64,000 nucleotides of DNA from Paraburkholderia aspalathi (GCF_900116445.1 NZ_FPBH01000009.1:1-64000), one strand, 5' to 3'. Shown: positions 50,278 to 59,650, counted from the stretch's first letter. Numbers and translations are program-made. Notes: a model not told the origin generated them from the letters alone.

Positions 50278-51879
50278 TTGGGCCGTACCGCGCCGCTCGG
50301 CTTTGCCGAGGTAGCGTTGCACGCGTTGCGCGGCGATGCGGCCCGGCATGCCGTTCACGCCGCCGCCCGGATGAATGCCGGCACCCCCGAAGTACAAACC
50401 GCGTACCGGCAGCGTCGCGCCACCCAGCCCGTAAGCGGGTCGGAATTTGTTCGAGCGCATCGTGCTGGTGTCAATATGCACCACGCAACCGTTGACGGTG
50501 TTCAGCCGCTGCGTGAAGTCGGGGGCCGCCTCCATACGGCGCGCAATCTCAAACTCTTTCAACCCGTCTACATAGTCGCTCGCCTGGTCGATCACCTGTT
50601 GCGTCACGCGTTCGCGAATCGCATCCCAGCCTTCGCGTGGCTGGGTCGGCATGGCGGGTGGGTAGAGATACACCGTGTCCTGTCCGGCAGGCGCCTGTGA
50701 AGGGTCGACCGCGCTCGGCGCGGTGATCGTCAGATAGGGCAAGGTGGGGACTTCTCCACGCGCCGAAGCACGGAAGTTTTCCAGCACGGCCTCCGTGGTG
50801 CCGATCAGCAAACAGGTCTTGCGCAGATCGAGACCGTCGCCACGTTTAGCCTCGAAACGTTTGAGCGATATCTGGCCACGCAGGGCCATGTCGACCTTCA
50901 GTGGCGACGCGCCGTGCGCGTTGGCCGGCGCATGCGCCATGCGCGTCAGGAGGCGCCTTTCGACCCGGCCGGGCGTAACCAGGTCCAGCGCGACCTTCGG
51001 GTGACAGCTCGCGATGACTGCATGCGCATAGAACGTGCGGCCGTCGGCGAGACGTACGCCGCGCGCCGCGTATTCGTCGGCGATGATCTCCGCGACGCTT
51101 GCCGAGGTCATCACTTCGCCGCCCAGTTCCTGCAGCCGTGCCGCCATCGCGTTGGACAGCGTCTGCATGCCGCCGACCACACGGCCCACGCCGAAGCGGT
51201 GCAGAAAGCCGAGCAGCGCGTAATAGATGCCGCTGCCGTCAGCCGTGATGGGACCGGCGAGGCCGGTCAGGCAACACATCGCGGAGATCGTCACCGGGTG
51301 TTCGAAATGCTCCTGTGCGGCCTGATAAGCCGAGCCGGTGAGCAGTGCCATCAGTTCGGGTTTCAGCTTGCGATTGCGCAGCGCCGCCTTGAAAGCCTCG
51401 AATTTCGCGCCGAGGTTTTTATCTGCCGGGTCGACGCGCATCATCGGAACGGCCATGTCGATGAAGGCGAACACGACCTTGATGAAGACGAGAAATGCGT
51501 CGGCGTCTTTCGGGCTATAGCGGCGAATCTCGGCTGCGGTCTTCTCCGGATCGCGCCAGAACACCAGCGAGCTGCCATCCGGATGCAAATAGACGTAACC
51601 CGGCGTCAGCTCGATCTGGCGAAAGCCGTGCCGTTCGAGCTGCAATTCGGCGGGCACGCGCGGATGCACGCGCATCGACATCATGTCGAGCGCACACGGA
51701 TGAACCATGTGCTGTGGCGCGCCTTCCAGCAGATAGCCCGACGAAGCCATGCCGCCCACCTTGTCGAGCGCTTCGAGCACCAGCACCTTCTTGCCGGCCT
51801 CGGCGAGATAGCAGCCCGCGGATAGCCCGTTATGGCCGCCACCGACGATCAACGCGTCATAAGTCTGTTCTGTTGCCAT
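50233..51879 (-). CDS. Phytoene-desaturase-like (PYROXD2-type) FAD oxidoreductase
   Basis: The 548-residue flavoprotein has the N-terminal FAD motif LIVGGGHNGLSAGCYLAEAG followed by EALDKVGGMASS, and the C-terminal GLYFGGAGIHPGGGVNGMPGR segment typical of CrtI/PYROXD2-type amine-oxidase-fold proteins. It could desaturate a ring or oxidise a C-C or C-N bond in the terpenoid skeleton. The start follows CGGAGACAC. It is divergent from the second P450 gene, with a 194-base gap. Confidence 0.83.
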   Translation of the reverse strand: MATEQTYDALIVGGGHNGLSAGCYLAEAGKKVLVLEALDKVGGMASSGYLLEGAPQHMVHPCALDMMSMRVHPRVPAELQLERHGFRQIELTPGYVYLHPDGSSLVFWRDPEKTAAEIRRYSPKDADAFLVFIKVVFAFIDMAVPMMRVDPADKNLGAKFEAFKAALRNRKLKPELMALLTGSAYQAAQEHFEHPVTISAMCCLTGLAGPITADGSGIYYALLGFLHRFGVGRVVGGMQTLSNAMAARLQELGGEVMTSASVAEIIADEYAARGVRLADGRTFYAHAVIASCHPKVALDLVTPGRVERRLLTRMAHAPANAHGASPLKVDMALRGQISLKRFEAKRGDGLDLRKTCLLIGTTEAVLENFRASARGEVPTLPYLTITAPSAVDPSQAPAGQDTVYLYPPAMPTQPREGWDAIRERVTQQVIDQASDYVDGLKEFEIARRMEAAPDFTQRLNTVNGCVVHIDTSTMRSNKFRPAYGLGGATLPVRGLYFGGAGIHPGGGVNGMPGRIAAQRVQRYLGKAERRGTAQSGFVMAILAAWGVC

Positions 51880-51960
51880 GTGTCTCCGTCCTTTTTGTTG
51901 TCAGGGTGCATGGGCGTTTGCGTCGATCGCAGTGCGCGCCTTTTGTCTTGCCTCCATTCC

Positions 51961-52010
51961 TTAAGTGGATCACAATCTACAAATCTGTTCAACATAATGC
52001 GCTGACCATG
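51961..52010. promoter_or_regulatory. AT-rich promoter gap of the second P450 gene
   Basis: The gap between the divergent flavoprotein and P450 genes contains TTAAGTGGATCACAATC and TGTTCAACATAATG (TGTTCA at 51986-51991), resembling the words found in the other AT-rich gaps. It lies 80-110 bases before the P450 start and is a likely promoter/operator for one or both genes. Confidence 0.45.
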
Positions 52011-52073
52011 GGTCAAACGGTTATCAGGCTGATCCTTGGGTCCGCGCGCCGAATATCAACGATGGAGACAGGC

Positions 52074-53351
52074 ATGAGCACACCCGCCGCAGCAACTTCG
52101 CTCGAGAGCGCCTTCGCCGGCGTCGCGGATAACTACAAAGGCAGCGACGTCGATCTGCACGCGATTTATCGTGACATGCGCCGCAATTCGCCGGTCATCG
52201 CGGAAGACTTCATGGCGCGCCTGGGCGTGCCGAACATTGCCGGTTTGGACGCAGACCGGCCGACGTTTACGCTGTTCAAGTACAAGGACGTGATGTCGGT
52301 GTTGCGCGATGCCACCCACTTCACGAGCGGCTTTATCGCCGAAGGGCTCGGTGCGTTCTTCGACGGCCTGATCCTGACCGGGATGGACGGTGAAGCGCAT
52401 CGCCGCGCGCGTTCGCTGTTGCAACCGGTGTTCATGCCGGATGTGGTGAACCGCTGGCGCGAGACGAAGATGGCGCCGATCGTGCGCAGCGAATATATCG
52501 AGCCCATGGTGCCGAAGCGCCGCGCCGATCTGATGAACTTCGGCCTGCATTTCCCGATCCGTTTGATCTATTCGCTGATCGGGTTTCCCGACAATCGTCC
52601 CGAACAGATCGAGCAATATGCTGCATGGGCGCTGGCGATTCTGGCGGGCCCGCAGGTCGATGCCGAAAAAGCCGCCCTGGCGCGCAAGGCGGCGATGGAA
52701 GCCGCCCAGGCGCTCTACGACGCGGTCAAGCTTGAAGTGACCGAAGTGCGCAAGAACGGTGCGCAAGGCGACGACCTGATTGGCCGACTGATTCGCGCGG
52801 AGTACGAAGGACGCTCTCTGGATGACCACGAGGTGGCGACTTTCGTGCGCTCATTGCTGCCTGCGGCGGGTGAGACCACCACGCGCACCTTCGGCTCGCT
52901 GATGGTGGCGTTGCTGGAGCGGCCCGAACTCCTCGAGCGGGTGCGTGCGGATCGCAGCCTGGTGCCAAAAGCGATCGACGAAGCCGTGCGTTTCGAACCG
53001 GTAGCGACGTTCAAGGTGCGCCAGGCGGCGCAGGACACGGAGATCGGCGGCTTCAGCATTCCGAAGGGTGCGATGGTGCAATGTATTGTCTCGTCGGCGA
53101 ATCGCGATGAAGAGGTGTTCGAGAACAGCGAGAGCTTCGATATCGATCGCAAGCTCAAGCCGTCGTTCGGATTCGGCTTTGGTCCGCATATGTGCATCGG
53201 GCAGTTCATCGCCAAGGTCGAACTCGCGGTAGCAGTGAATGCCATCCTCGACTTACTGCCGAACCTGAGGCTCGATCCGGATATGCCGAAACCGCAGATC
53301 GTCGGTGCCCAATTGCGTGGCCCGCACGCGCTGCATGTGATCTGGGATTGA
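52074..53351 (+). CDS. Cytochrome P450 (CYP226-like)
   Basis: The 425-residue P450 has AAGETTTRTF in the I-helix, DEAVRFEPV with E-x-x-R, and the haem motif FGFGPHMCIGQF. It is the paralogue of the gene at 43036-44322 and, with it, resembles the DitQ/DitU pair of strain LB400, which divide the work between abietane substrates. The start at 52074 follows GGAGACAGGC; the long ORF from 51495 is antisense to the flavoprotein and rejected. The ferredoxin that probably feeds it is the next gene, convergent across a terminator. Confidence 0.88.
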   Translation: MSTPAAATSLESAFAGVADNYKGSDVDLHAIYRDMRRNSPVIAEDFMARLGVPNIAGLDADRPTFTLFKYKDVMSVLRDATHFTSGFIAEGLGAFFDGLILTGMDGEAHRRARSLLQPVFMPDVVNRWRETKMAPIVRSEYIEPMVPKRRADLMNFGLHFPIRLIYSLIGFPDNRPEQIEQYAAWALAILAGPQVDAEKAALARKAAMEAAQALYDAVKLEVTEVRKNGAQGDDLIGRLIRAEYEGRSLDDHEVATFVRSLLPAAGETTTRTFGSLMVALLERPELLERVRADRSLVPKAIDEAVRFEPVATFKVRQAAQDTEIGGFSIPKGAMVQCIVSSANRDEEVFENSESFDIDRKLKPSFGFGFGPHMCIGQFIAKVELAVAVNAILDLLPNLRLDPDMPKPQIVGAQLRGPHALHVIWD

Positions 53352-53373
53352 GGACGAACCTGGCGACGGATTG

Positions 53374-53401
53374 AAAAAGGCGACCCGTAGGTCGCCTTTT
53401 T
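53374..53401. terminator. Bidirectional terminator between P450 and ferredoxin genes
   Basis: AAAAAGGCGACC (53374-53385) pairs with GGTCGCCTTTTT (53390-53401) around a 4-base loop. A and T tracts on the two sides allow it to end transcripts of both convergent genes. Confidence 0.88.
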
Positions 53402-53421
53402 ACTGCGACAACGATCTTCGC

Positions 53422-53745
53422 TCAGATCTGCGAGGCGGGAAGATGGACGACGAGACCGTCGAGTTCCTGAGTCATGGTCAGCATGCATGACAACCGGCTA
53501 TTGACACGGCGCGGCTCGGCGGTGCTGTCAAGCATCGCGTCTTCCATATCGTCGATAGGCGGCAATCTGTCTTGCCACGCTTCTTCGACAAACACGTGGC
53601 AGGTGCAGCATTGGCACGCGCCGCCACAGTCGCCGCTGATCCCGGCGATGTTGCGTTCGAGCGCGCTTTGCATCACCGTCGCGCCAACGGCCGTGTCGAC
53701 GTCGGTGCGCGAGCCGTCGTGCGTGATGTATGAGAGTTTGGGCAT
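53422..53745 (-). CDS. Adrenodoxin/putidaredoxin-type [2Fe-2S] ferredoxin
   Basis: The 107-residue ferredoxin has cluster ligands at Cys40, Cys46, Cys49 and Cys87 (C-x5-C-x2-C and RLSC), the pattern of vertebrate-type ferredoxins that serve P450s. Two extra cysteines, Cys44 and Cys47, sit inside the cluster loop, which is unusual. The acidic IDDMEDAMLD is the usual partner-binding helix. It should carry electrons from the reductase at 3724-4962 to the P450s. The start follows CAGGAGACGACC. Confidence 0.9.
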   Translation of the reverse strand: MPKLSYITHDGSRTDVDTAVGATVMQSALERNIAGISGDCGGACQCCTCHVFVEEAWQDRLPPIDDMEDAMLDSTAEPRRVNSRLSCMLTMTQELDGLVVHLPASQI

Positions 53746-53821
53746 GGTCGTCTCCTGTATAGCGTGGTTGAAGCGCCGGTCTTCGATTCGCGCGGGTCTG
53801 TGTGCAACGTGAATGGCAGAC

Positions 53822-54946
53822 CTATAGCGACCGGCTGATGATTTCCTTCATGATTTCCGAAGTGCCGCCGTAAATTCGCGCCACCCGCGCATCCACCCAT
53901 GCCTTGCCGATCCGGTACTCGCTCATATAGCCGTAACCGCCGTGCAATTGCAGCATTTCATCGAGCAGCTTGCCTTGCAATTCGGAGCCGACCAGTTTGC
54001 ACATCGCGCCAACTTCGGCGCTCAGTTCGCCGCGCATCGCGCGGCCGAGGCAGTCGTCGACGAATGTGCGCAGCATGGTGGCTTGCGCCTTGACTTCGGC
54101 CAGCTTGAAGCGTGTGTTCTGAAAATCGAAGACGGGTTTGCCGAACACGCGCCGGTCACGGGTGTACTGGATGGTCTCTTCGAGCAAGGCCTCGATCGAG
54201 GCCGCCGCGCGAATCCCGATGATGGTGCGCTCCCATGCGAGCTGATGGGTCAGATAGCTGAAGCCCTTGTTTTCTTCACCGAGCCGGTTGCCGGCCGGCA
54301 CGCGCACGTTATCGAAAAAGAGTTCGGACGTATCCTGTCCTTTGAGGCCGATCTTCTCCAGTAGCTTGCCTTTGGAAAAACCTTCGGTGTCTTCTTCGAC
54401 GCAGATCAGGGTGAGATCGCGCGATTGCGGATCGAGCTTGGTAGCCGTGACGATCAAGCCGGCGTTGCCGCCGTTGGTGATGAACGTCTTCTGCCCGTTG
54501 ATCACGTAGTGGTCGCCTTCCCGGCGTGCGCCGGTGCGCATCGACCGCAGATCGCTGCCGATGCCAGGCTCGCTCATCGCGATCACGCCGATCAACTCGC
54601 CGCTCGCCATGCGCGGCAGCCAGCGCTGTTTCTGTTCTTCGCTGCCATACGCAACGAGGTAGGGCGCGACGATTTCCGAGTGTGTCGTAAAACCGATGGC
54701 CGTGGCGTTGACGCGCGCCAGTTCCTCGATCATCACCGCGGAATGACCGAAGTCGCCGCCGCTGCCGCCATACTCCTCGGGCACGGTCGAGCACAGCAGA
54801 CCGATTTCGCCGGCTTTGCGCCACAGCGATTTCGGCACGATGCCGGCCTGTTCCCACGCGTGCAGATTCGGCACGATCTCGGTTTCGATAAAGCGCCGGG
54901 CCTGCTCGCGAAATAATTCGTGGTCTTCCCTGAAAACGGTCCGCAT
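53822..54946 (-). CDS. Acyl-CoA dehydrogenase
   Basis: The roughly 374-residue protein is a full-length ACAD: FAD contacts MSEPGIGSDLRSM and TFITNGGNAG, then a C-terminal bundle with LQLHGGYGYMSEYRIGKAWVDARVARIYGGTSEIMKEII split as usual, including the catalytic-base region. It oxidises an acyl-CoA to the enoyl-CoA. The ATG at 54946 has AGGA 7 bases upstream; an ATG two codons earlier (54952) is almost as possible. It follows the ferredoxin-P450 region and precedes the crotonase. Confidence 0.9.
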   Translation of the reverse strand: MRTVFREDHELFREQARRFIETEIVPNLHAWEQAGIVPKSLWRKAGEIGLLCSTVPEEYGGSGGDFGHSAVMIEELARVNATAIGFTTHSEIVAPYLVAYGSEEQKQRWLPRMASGELIGVIAMSEPGIGSDLRSMRTGARREGDHYVINGQKTFITNGGNAGLIVTATKLDPQSRDLTLICVEEDTEGFSKGKLLEKIGLKGQDTSELFFDNVRVPAGNRLGEENKGFSYLTHQLAWERTIIGIRAAASIEALLEETIQYTRDRRVFGKPVFDFQNTRFKLAEVKAQATMLRTFVDDCLGRAMRGELSAEVGAMCKLVGSELQGKLLDEMLQLHGGYGYMSEYRIGKAWVDARVARIYGGTSEIMKEIISRSL

Positions 54947-55021
54947 GGTCATGTCCTGCGATTGTCGCTCTGCGTTTGGGTGGAATGGGCTGGGTCTACT
55001 ACGCGTGATTTATCCACGCGT

Positions 55022-55825
55022 TCATTTGTCCATGTAGCGCGGTGGCCGTTTGTCGAGAAACGCGTTGACCGCTTCCAGATGATCTTCGGTGTGGTGCGCG
55101 AGCGCCTGATAGGCGGCGGACAACTCCAGCAACGAATCGAGCCGCATATGCTGGCCCTCGCGCAAGAGCCGTTTGGTCAGGCGCAGCGCGTGCGATGGGT
55201 TAGCGGCGATGCGTCGTGCCATCGCCTGGGAGTGCGCGAGCAGGTCGTCAGCGGCGACGACCTCAGCCACCAGTCCCCATTCGAGTGCTTTGGCCGCATC
55301 GATCGTGTCGCCGGTGAACGACATCACGCTTGCGCGCTGCATGCCGATCACGCGCGGCAGCAGCCATGCACCGCCATCGCCCGGGACGATGCCGACTTTC
55401 ACGAAGCTCTCCGCGAACAGCGCCTTGTCCGACGCGATGCGAATGTCACACATGCAGGCGAGATCGAGCCCCGCGCCGATCGCCGGACCATTGATGGCGG
55501 CGATCACCGGCACGTCGAGCTCGTATAACGCGAGCGGGATGCGCTGGATCGTATTGCGGTAGCTGTCGCGCACTTCGTGCGGCGAACCGGCGAAGATGCC
55601 GCCGCGCTCGCGCATGTCTTTCACGTTGCCGCCCGCGCAAAACGCGCTGCCGGCGCCGGTCAACACGAGTGCTTTGATCGCGCGATCGCGGCGCACCTGC
55701 TGGCAGAGATCGACCAGCTCATCCATTTGCGCGGGTTCAGACAGTGCGTTGCGCGTCTCAGGACGGTTCAGCCACGCGGTCAGCACGGCGCCCTCGCGTT
55801 CGACGTTGAGAAAGGTTTCGCTCAT
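55022..55825 (-). CDS. Crotonase-family enoyl-CoA hydratase/isomerase
   Basis: The 267-residue protein has the crotonase fold with oxyanion-hole segments AFCAGGNVKDM and GPAIGAGLDLACMCD. At the two positions where hydratases have catalytic glutamates the sequence reads FVKVGIVPGDGGAW, without either Glu. It may therefore be an isomerase, hydrolase or C-C bond lyase rather than a plain hydratase. The start at 55825 overlaps the next gene by 4 bases. Confidence 0.83.
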   Translation of the reverse strand: MSETFLNVEREGAVLTAWLNRPETRNALSEPAQMDELVDLCQQVRRDRAIKALVLTGAGSAFCAGGNVKDMRERGGIFAGSPHEVRDSYRNTIQRIPLALYELDVPVIAAINGPAIGAGLDLACMCDIRIASDKALFAESFVKVGIVPGDGGAWLLPRVIGMQRASVMSFTGDTIDAAKALEWGLVAEVVAADDLLAHSQAMARRIAANPSHALRLTKRLLREGQHMRLDSLLELSAAYQALAHHTEDHLEAVNAFLDKRPPRYMDK

Positions 55826-56913
55826 GCCGCGACTCCCTGCAACTGCACCGCCGCTGCGGGCCGTTCGAGCGGCGCGAGGCGCCCCGCGGTCAGCGCCGGC
55901 CACAATCCGGACGAGCCGGCCGCGCACACGGCGGCGCCCAGCCGTTGCGCCCACAGGGTCGCGTTGCCGAATTCGCTGCGCCATGACCAGAGCCGCCGGG
56001 TCGAGTGATGCAGCGCATGTTCATGGGTGAAGCCGATCGCGCCGTGCACCGTATGCGCCGCTGCGGTCGCGAAGCTCGCCGCTTCGGCGCTGCACACTTT
56101 CGCTGCAGCGATCGGCAGTGCGGCGAAGCCGCCGGCGCCGTCGAGCGATGCGCTGAACGCGCACTCGGCGGCTACCGCTGCCGCCGCGGCATGTTCGGAG
56201 AGCACGGCGATCTGCTGCTGCAGCGCCTGGAATGCACCGATTGGCTTGCCGAACTGCACGCGTTCGGTGGCATAGAGAATCGTCAGGTCGAGCACCACCT
56301 GCAAGGCGCCCGCGATCTGCGCGCTGCGCAGCATCGCCGCGCCCAGCTGCAGCGCGTCGGCTTGCAGATCGGCGGCCAAGGGCACGCAGCTCACGCAGGC
56401 GGCGCGTTCGAAATGCAGATCGTCGCGCGGTTCGCCCGCAGTGTTCAGGCGCAATGTCGCCTGTGCATCGGCCGCGTCGAGCAGCACCAGGATCGGCTCC
56501 TTGCCCGCGGTGATCGCAACCACGTGGCCAACGTGACGGCCCCAGGGCACGTCCAGCAGCGTGCCGCTCACGCGTCCCTGTTGTAGCGTCACCGAGCCGC
56601 CACCCGCGATGCCGAGCGGTGCGTTGATTGCTTCGAGCCCGCATTCGCCAAGCAGCGCATTGGCCAGCAGCGTTTCGGCGAGCGGTAAAGGCAGGTTGTG
56701 ACGGCCTGCCGCGCGCACTACGACGAACAGGTCGGCCCAGCTCGCGCCAGCGCCACCTTGCGCTTCGGAAGCGGCCGCTACGGCAAAACCGGATTCTTCG
56801 ATGGCACTCCACAAAGACGCCGGCCACGCGCCGGTTTCACTGTCGCGTAGTACTTCGGGAGTGACGATGTCGCCGAGCAGGCGCTCGATGGTGGATTCGA
56901 AAATTTCTCTCAT
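55822..56913 (-). CDS. Acyl-CoA dehydrogenase (FadE-like subunit, diverged)
   Basis: The 363-residue protein has the ACAD fold but diverged FAD and active-site loops, with late segments FSASLDGAGGF, VHGAIGFTHEHALHHSTRRLW typical of the shorter alpha-type subunits in steroid/terpenoid heteromeric dehydrogenases (ChsE1/E2-like). It is coupled to the crotonase gene by a 4-base overlap and lies 5 bases downstream of another ACAD gene, so the two may form an alpha2beta2 complex. The start at 56913 drops a 75-residue non-homologous ORF extension. Confidence 0.82.
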   Translation of the reverse strand: MREIFESTIERLLGDIVTPEVLRDSETGAWPASLWSAIEESGFAVAAASEAQGGAGASWADLFVVVRAAGRHNLPLPLAETLLANALLGECGLEAINAPLGIAGGGSVTLQQGRVSGTLLDVPWGRHVGHVVAITAGKEPILVLLDAADAQATLRLNTAGEPRDDLHFERAACVSCVPLAADLQADALQLGAAMLRSAQIAGALQVVLDLTILYATERVQFGKPIGAFQALQQQIAVLSEHAAAAAVAAECAFSASLDGAGGFAALPIAAAKVCSAEAASFATAAAHTVHGAIGFTHEHALHHSTRRLWSWRSEFGNATLWAQRLGAAVCAAGSSGLWPALTAGRLAPLERPAAAVQLQGVAA

Positions 56914-56918
56914 GACGA

Positions 56919-58067
56919 TTACCGCAGTCCAAGTCCACGGGCGATGATGCCGCGCAGGATTTCGCGCGTGCCGCCGCGCAGGGAAAAGGAAGGCGCCATC
57001 TGCATCAGATAGGCGAGGACTTGTGCATGGTCGCTGCCGCCGGTGGTGCTGGGCAGCGTGTCGAGCAGCAGTTGCGCGACGTCGGGAATCTCCTGTTCGA
57101 AGCTCGTGCCGAGATCCTTGACGCACGACGCGGCCCACGCGGGGTTCTGTCCGGCCGCAAGTTCCGCCGTGACCGAGAGCGACATCTGCCGCAGCGTGAA
57201 GAGCCGCGCTGTCAGCCGGCCGATCTCGCGTGCCTGCAAGGCATCCGGACGGCGGCCAATCGCATCGATCAACGTATGCAGCAACGCGATGCTGCTTAGA
57301 AAGCGCTCGGGTCCGCTGCGCTCAAACGCGAGTTCAGCGGTGACCTGGTTCCAACCCTGACCCTCGGTGCCAACCAGCGCGTCGGCGCCGAGTTGTACGT
57401 CGTCGAAGAACACTTCGTTGAAATGCTCGCCGCCGGCCAGGTCGCGGATCGGGCGGATCGTGACACCTGGCGCTTTCAGATCGATGATGAATTGCGACAT
57501 GCCTTCGTGCCGCGCGCCGGATTTTTCACCCGTGCGTACGAGCGCGATCATGTAGTGCGAGTAGTGCGCGTTGGTGGTCCACAATTTGTGGCCATTGAGC
57601 ACCCAGCCGTCGCCTTTGCGTTCGGCGCGAGTACGGATCGACGCGAGGTCCGAACCTGAATTCGGCTCGCTCATGCCGATGCAGAAGTAGCTTTCGCCAC
57701 GGCAGATCGCCGGCAGATAGCGTTCGCGCTGCGCCTCGGTGCCGTAGCGTAGAAGCAGCGGACCGCTCTGGCGATCGGCGATCCAGTGTGCGGACACGGG
57801 CGCGCCCGCCGCGAGCAGTTCTTCGATCACGACATAGCGCGCAAACGGGCCGGCCTCGCTGCCGCCATAGCGTTTGGGCAACGCCATACCGAGCCAGCCG
57901 CGCCGGCCGAGCTCGCGGCTGAACGCGGGATCGGCGCCCATCCACGATTCGGCGCGTTTAAGCGGCGGGCGCGTTTTCAAAGTCTCGGCCAGGAACGCGC
58001 GTACCTGCTCGCGCAGCGGCTCGGCGTCGGTGGGAATGCGGTGATAGCGAAAGGCAGTAGCGGACAT
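56919..58067 (-). CDS. Acyl-CoA dehydrogenase (probable partner of the next gene)
   Basis: The 382-residue ACAD has FAD contacts MSEPNSGSDLASI and LWTTNAHYSHYM, and a C-terminal end LRGGTREILRGIIARGLGLR. It keeps the motifs of the catalytic partner and lies directly before the diverged ACAD gene. This two-gene arrangement is known for heteromeric cholesterol side-chain dehydrogenases and suggests action on a bulky CoA ester. The start at 58067 removes 43 non-homologous residues of the ORF. Confidence 0.86.
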   Translation of the reverse strand: MSATAFRYHRIPTDAEPLREQVRAFLAETLKTRPPLKRAESWMGADPAFSRELGRRGWLGMALPKRYGGSEAGPFARYVVIEELLAAGAPVSAHWIADRQSGPLLLRYGTEAQRERYLPAICRGESYFCIGMSEPNSGSDLASIRTRAERKGDGWVLNGHKLWTTNAHYSHYMIALVRTGEKSGARHEGMSQFIIDLKAPGVTIRPIRDLAGGEHFNEVFFDDVQLGADALVGTEGQGWNQVTAELAFERSGPERFLSSIALLHTLIDAIGRRPDALQAREIGRLTARLFTLRQMSLSVTAELAAGQNPAWAASCVKDLGTSFEQEIPDVAQLLLDTLPSTTGGSDHAQVLAYLMQMAPSFSLRGGTREILRGIIARGLGLR

Positions 58068-58262
58068 AGTTCGGATGGGACGCAGGGAGCGGGCACCGGG
58101 TCGCGCCGATCGTGGCCTGGGATGTCGAGCGCATTCGAGCACATTCGCCAGGCTACACCGGCCGCGTAGGTCGCTTGAACCACGAAGCCGATGCACGGCG
58201 CGCGGCCCGGTCTGTGTTGCTCAGGCCGCGGCGCTCTGCTGCCGCGGCGTGGGTGGATCGCT

Positions 58263-59576
58263 TTACAGCGCGGCCTGTGCGTCGGCGGCGGCGAACATCC
58301 GATTGATGTCGCCGGAGGTCACCGGCTTGTTCGGATCGCGCACCGGCGCGGCGCCGCCCATGCCAAGCGCGGGCTCGATGCTCACATGCTTCGCTTTGGC
58401 GCGCAGCGCACCGACCGTGCAGTTCTCGCGGCCGAGGATCGGGAACGGATCATAAGAGAACTCGCGCATCGCATTCAGGTGAGTGATCTTGTTGATCACA
58501 TCATCGGATACGTTTTGTGCTTGTGCCTGTTCCCAGAACACGTCGGCGGAATTCGGCCACGTGCAGTCGGAGTGCGGGTAGTCGCATTCCCACGTGACCT
58601 TGTCGAGGTTGATCGAATCGAGGTTCTTCAGGCCGAACTGATCTTCGATGAAGCAGGTGATGATGTGCTCGTTGAAGATATCGCTTGGCATCTTGCCGCC
58701 GAAGTTCGACATGGTCCACGCGTGATGGTGACGGTGCGTGAAATCAGCGCGCTCCAGCAGATACGGAATCCAGCCGATGCCGCCTTCCGAGAGCGCCATG
58801 CGTAGCGTCGGGTATTTCTTCCACATCGGCCCCCAGATCCAGTCCGCGGCCGAATTCGCGATCGAGATCGGCATGGAGGTGATCCACGCATCGATCGGCG
58901 ATTCGTCGGAAGCGTGGTCGGCCTTCGCACCGGTGCCGATATGGCAGCAGATCACCACGTTGTTGTCGGCACACGCCTTGTAGACCGGATCCCAGTGATC
59001 GTTGTGGATCGACGGGTAGCCGTGCAGCGAAGGGTTGTCCGAGAGCGACAGGGCGTGCACGCCCTGTTTGGCCATCCGTTCGACTTCGGCAGCGGCCGCT
59101 TGCGGGTCCCACCACGGCGCGATCATCAACGGCATGAAGCGTCCCGGCGCGGCATTGCACCAATCGTGCAGATGCCAGTCGTTGTACGCCTGGATGGCCG
59201 CGAGCGACACGCCGCGATCCGCATAGGCCTGAAAGCGCTGACCGGCGAAGCCGGGGAAAGTCGGGAAGCACAGCGAGCCGAGCACACCGTTGGCGTTCAT
59301 GTCGTCGACGCGGGCTTTGATGTCCCAGGTGCCGCGGCGCATATGCTCGTAGCCGAGCGGCTCCATGCCGTACTCTTCCTTCGGCCGGCCCACGACGGAA
59401 TTGAGGCCCATATAGCCGGTGGCTTTTTCTTCGAATTCCCAAACATCGCGGCCACTGCGCTGCACGACTTTCGGTTCGCGGCCCTTGTATTTGGCGGGCA
59501 TGTGGCGTGTGAAAGCGTTAGGCGGCTCGATCGCGTGATCGTCTACGCTGACGAGAATGAGGTCTTCCAGTTTCAT
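58263..59576 (-). CDS. Amidohydrolase family 2 protein
   Basis: The 437-residue metal-dependent hydrolase has the N-terminal VSVDDHAIEPP (the D-x-H form of the first metal motif), the metal-ligand segment VVICCHIGTG, the long middle region, and WECDYPHSDCTWP near the end. It is a different subgroup from the copies at 17772 and 36705, longer by about 90 residues, and often found in terpenoid and polycyclic clusters. The start is the ATG at 59576, with GGGGACCCCCGAT before it. The promoter gap with AACACAAT lies upstream. Confidence 0.85.
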   Translation of the reverse strand: MKLEDLILVSVDDHAIEPPNAFTRHMPAKYKGREPKVVQRSGRDVWEFEEKATGYMGLNSVVGRPKEEYGMEPLGYEHMRRGTWDIKARVDDMNANGVLGSLCFPTFPGFAGQRFQAYADRGVSLAAIQAYNDWHLHDWCNAAPGRFMPLMIAPWWDPQAAAAEVERMAKQGVHALSLSDNPSLHGYPSIHNDHWDPVYKACADNNVVICCHIGTGAKADHASDESPIDAWITSMPISIANSAADWIWGPMWKKYPTLRMALSEGGIGWIPYLLERADFTHRHHHAWTMSNFGGKMPSDIFNEHIITCFIEDQFGLKNLDSINLDKVTWECDYPHSDCTWPNSADVFWEQAQAQNVSDDVINKITHLNAMREFSYDPFPILGRENCTVGALRAKAKHVSIEPALGMGGAAPVRDPNKPVTSGDINRMFAAADAQAAL

Positions 59577-59650
59577 CGGGGGTCCCCGTAGTGAAGGGGC
59601 TCGCCTGCGAGTCGGCGAGCCGGGTTTGGAGTGAGTTGGTAGAGAGATAG

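Noticed and set aside
51495..52073. 193-residue N-terminal extension of the second P450
   Set aside because: It overlaps the divergent flavoprotein gene and its promoter; P450 homology and a ribosome site begin at 52074.
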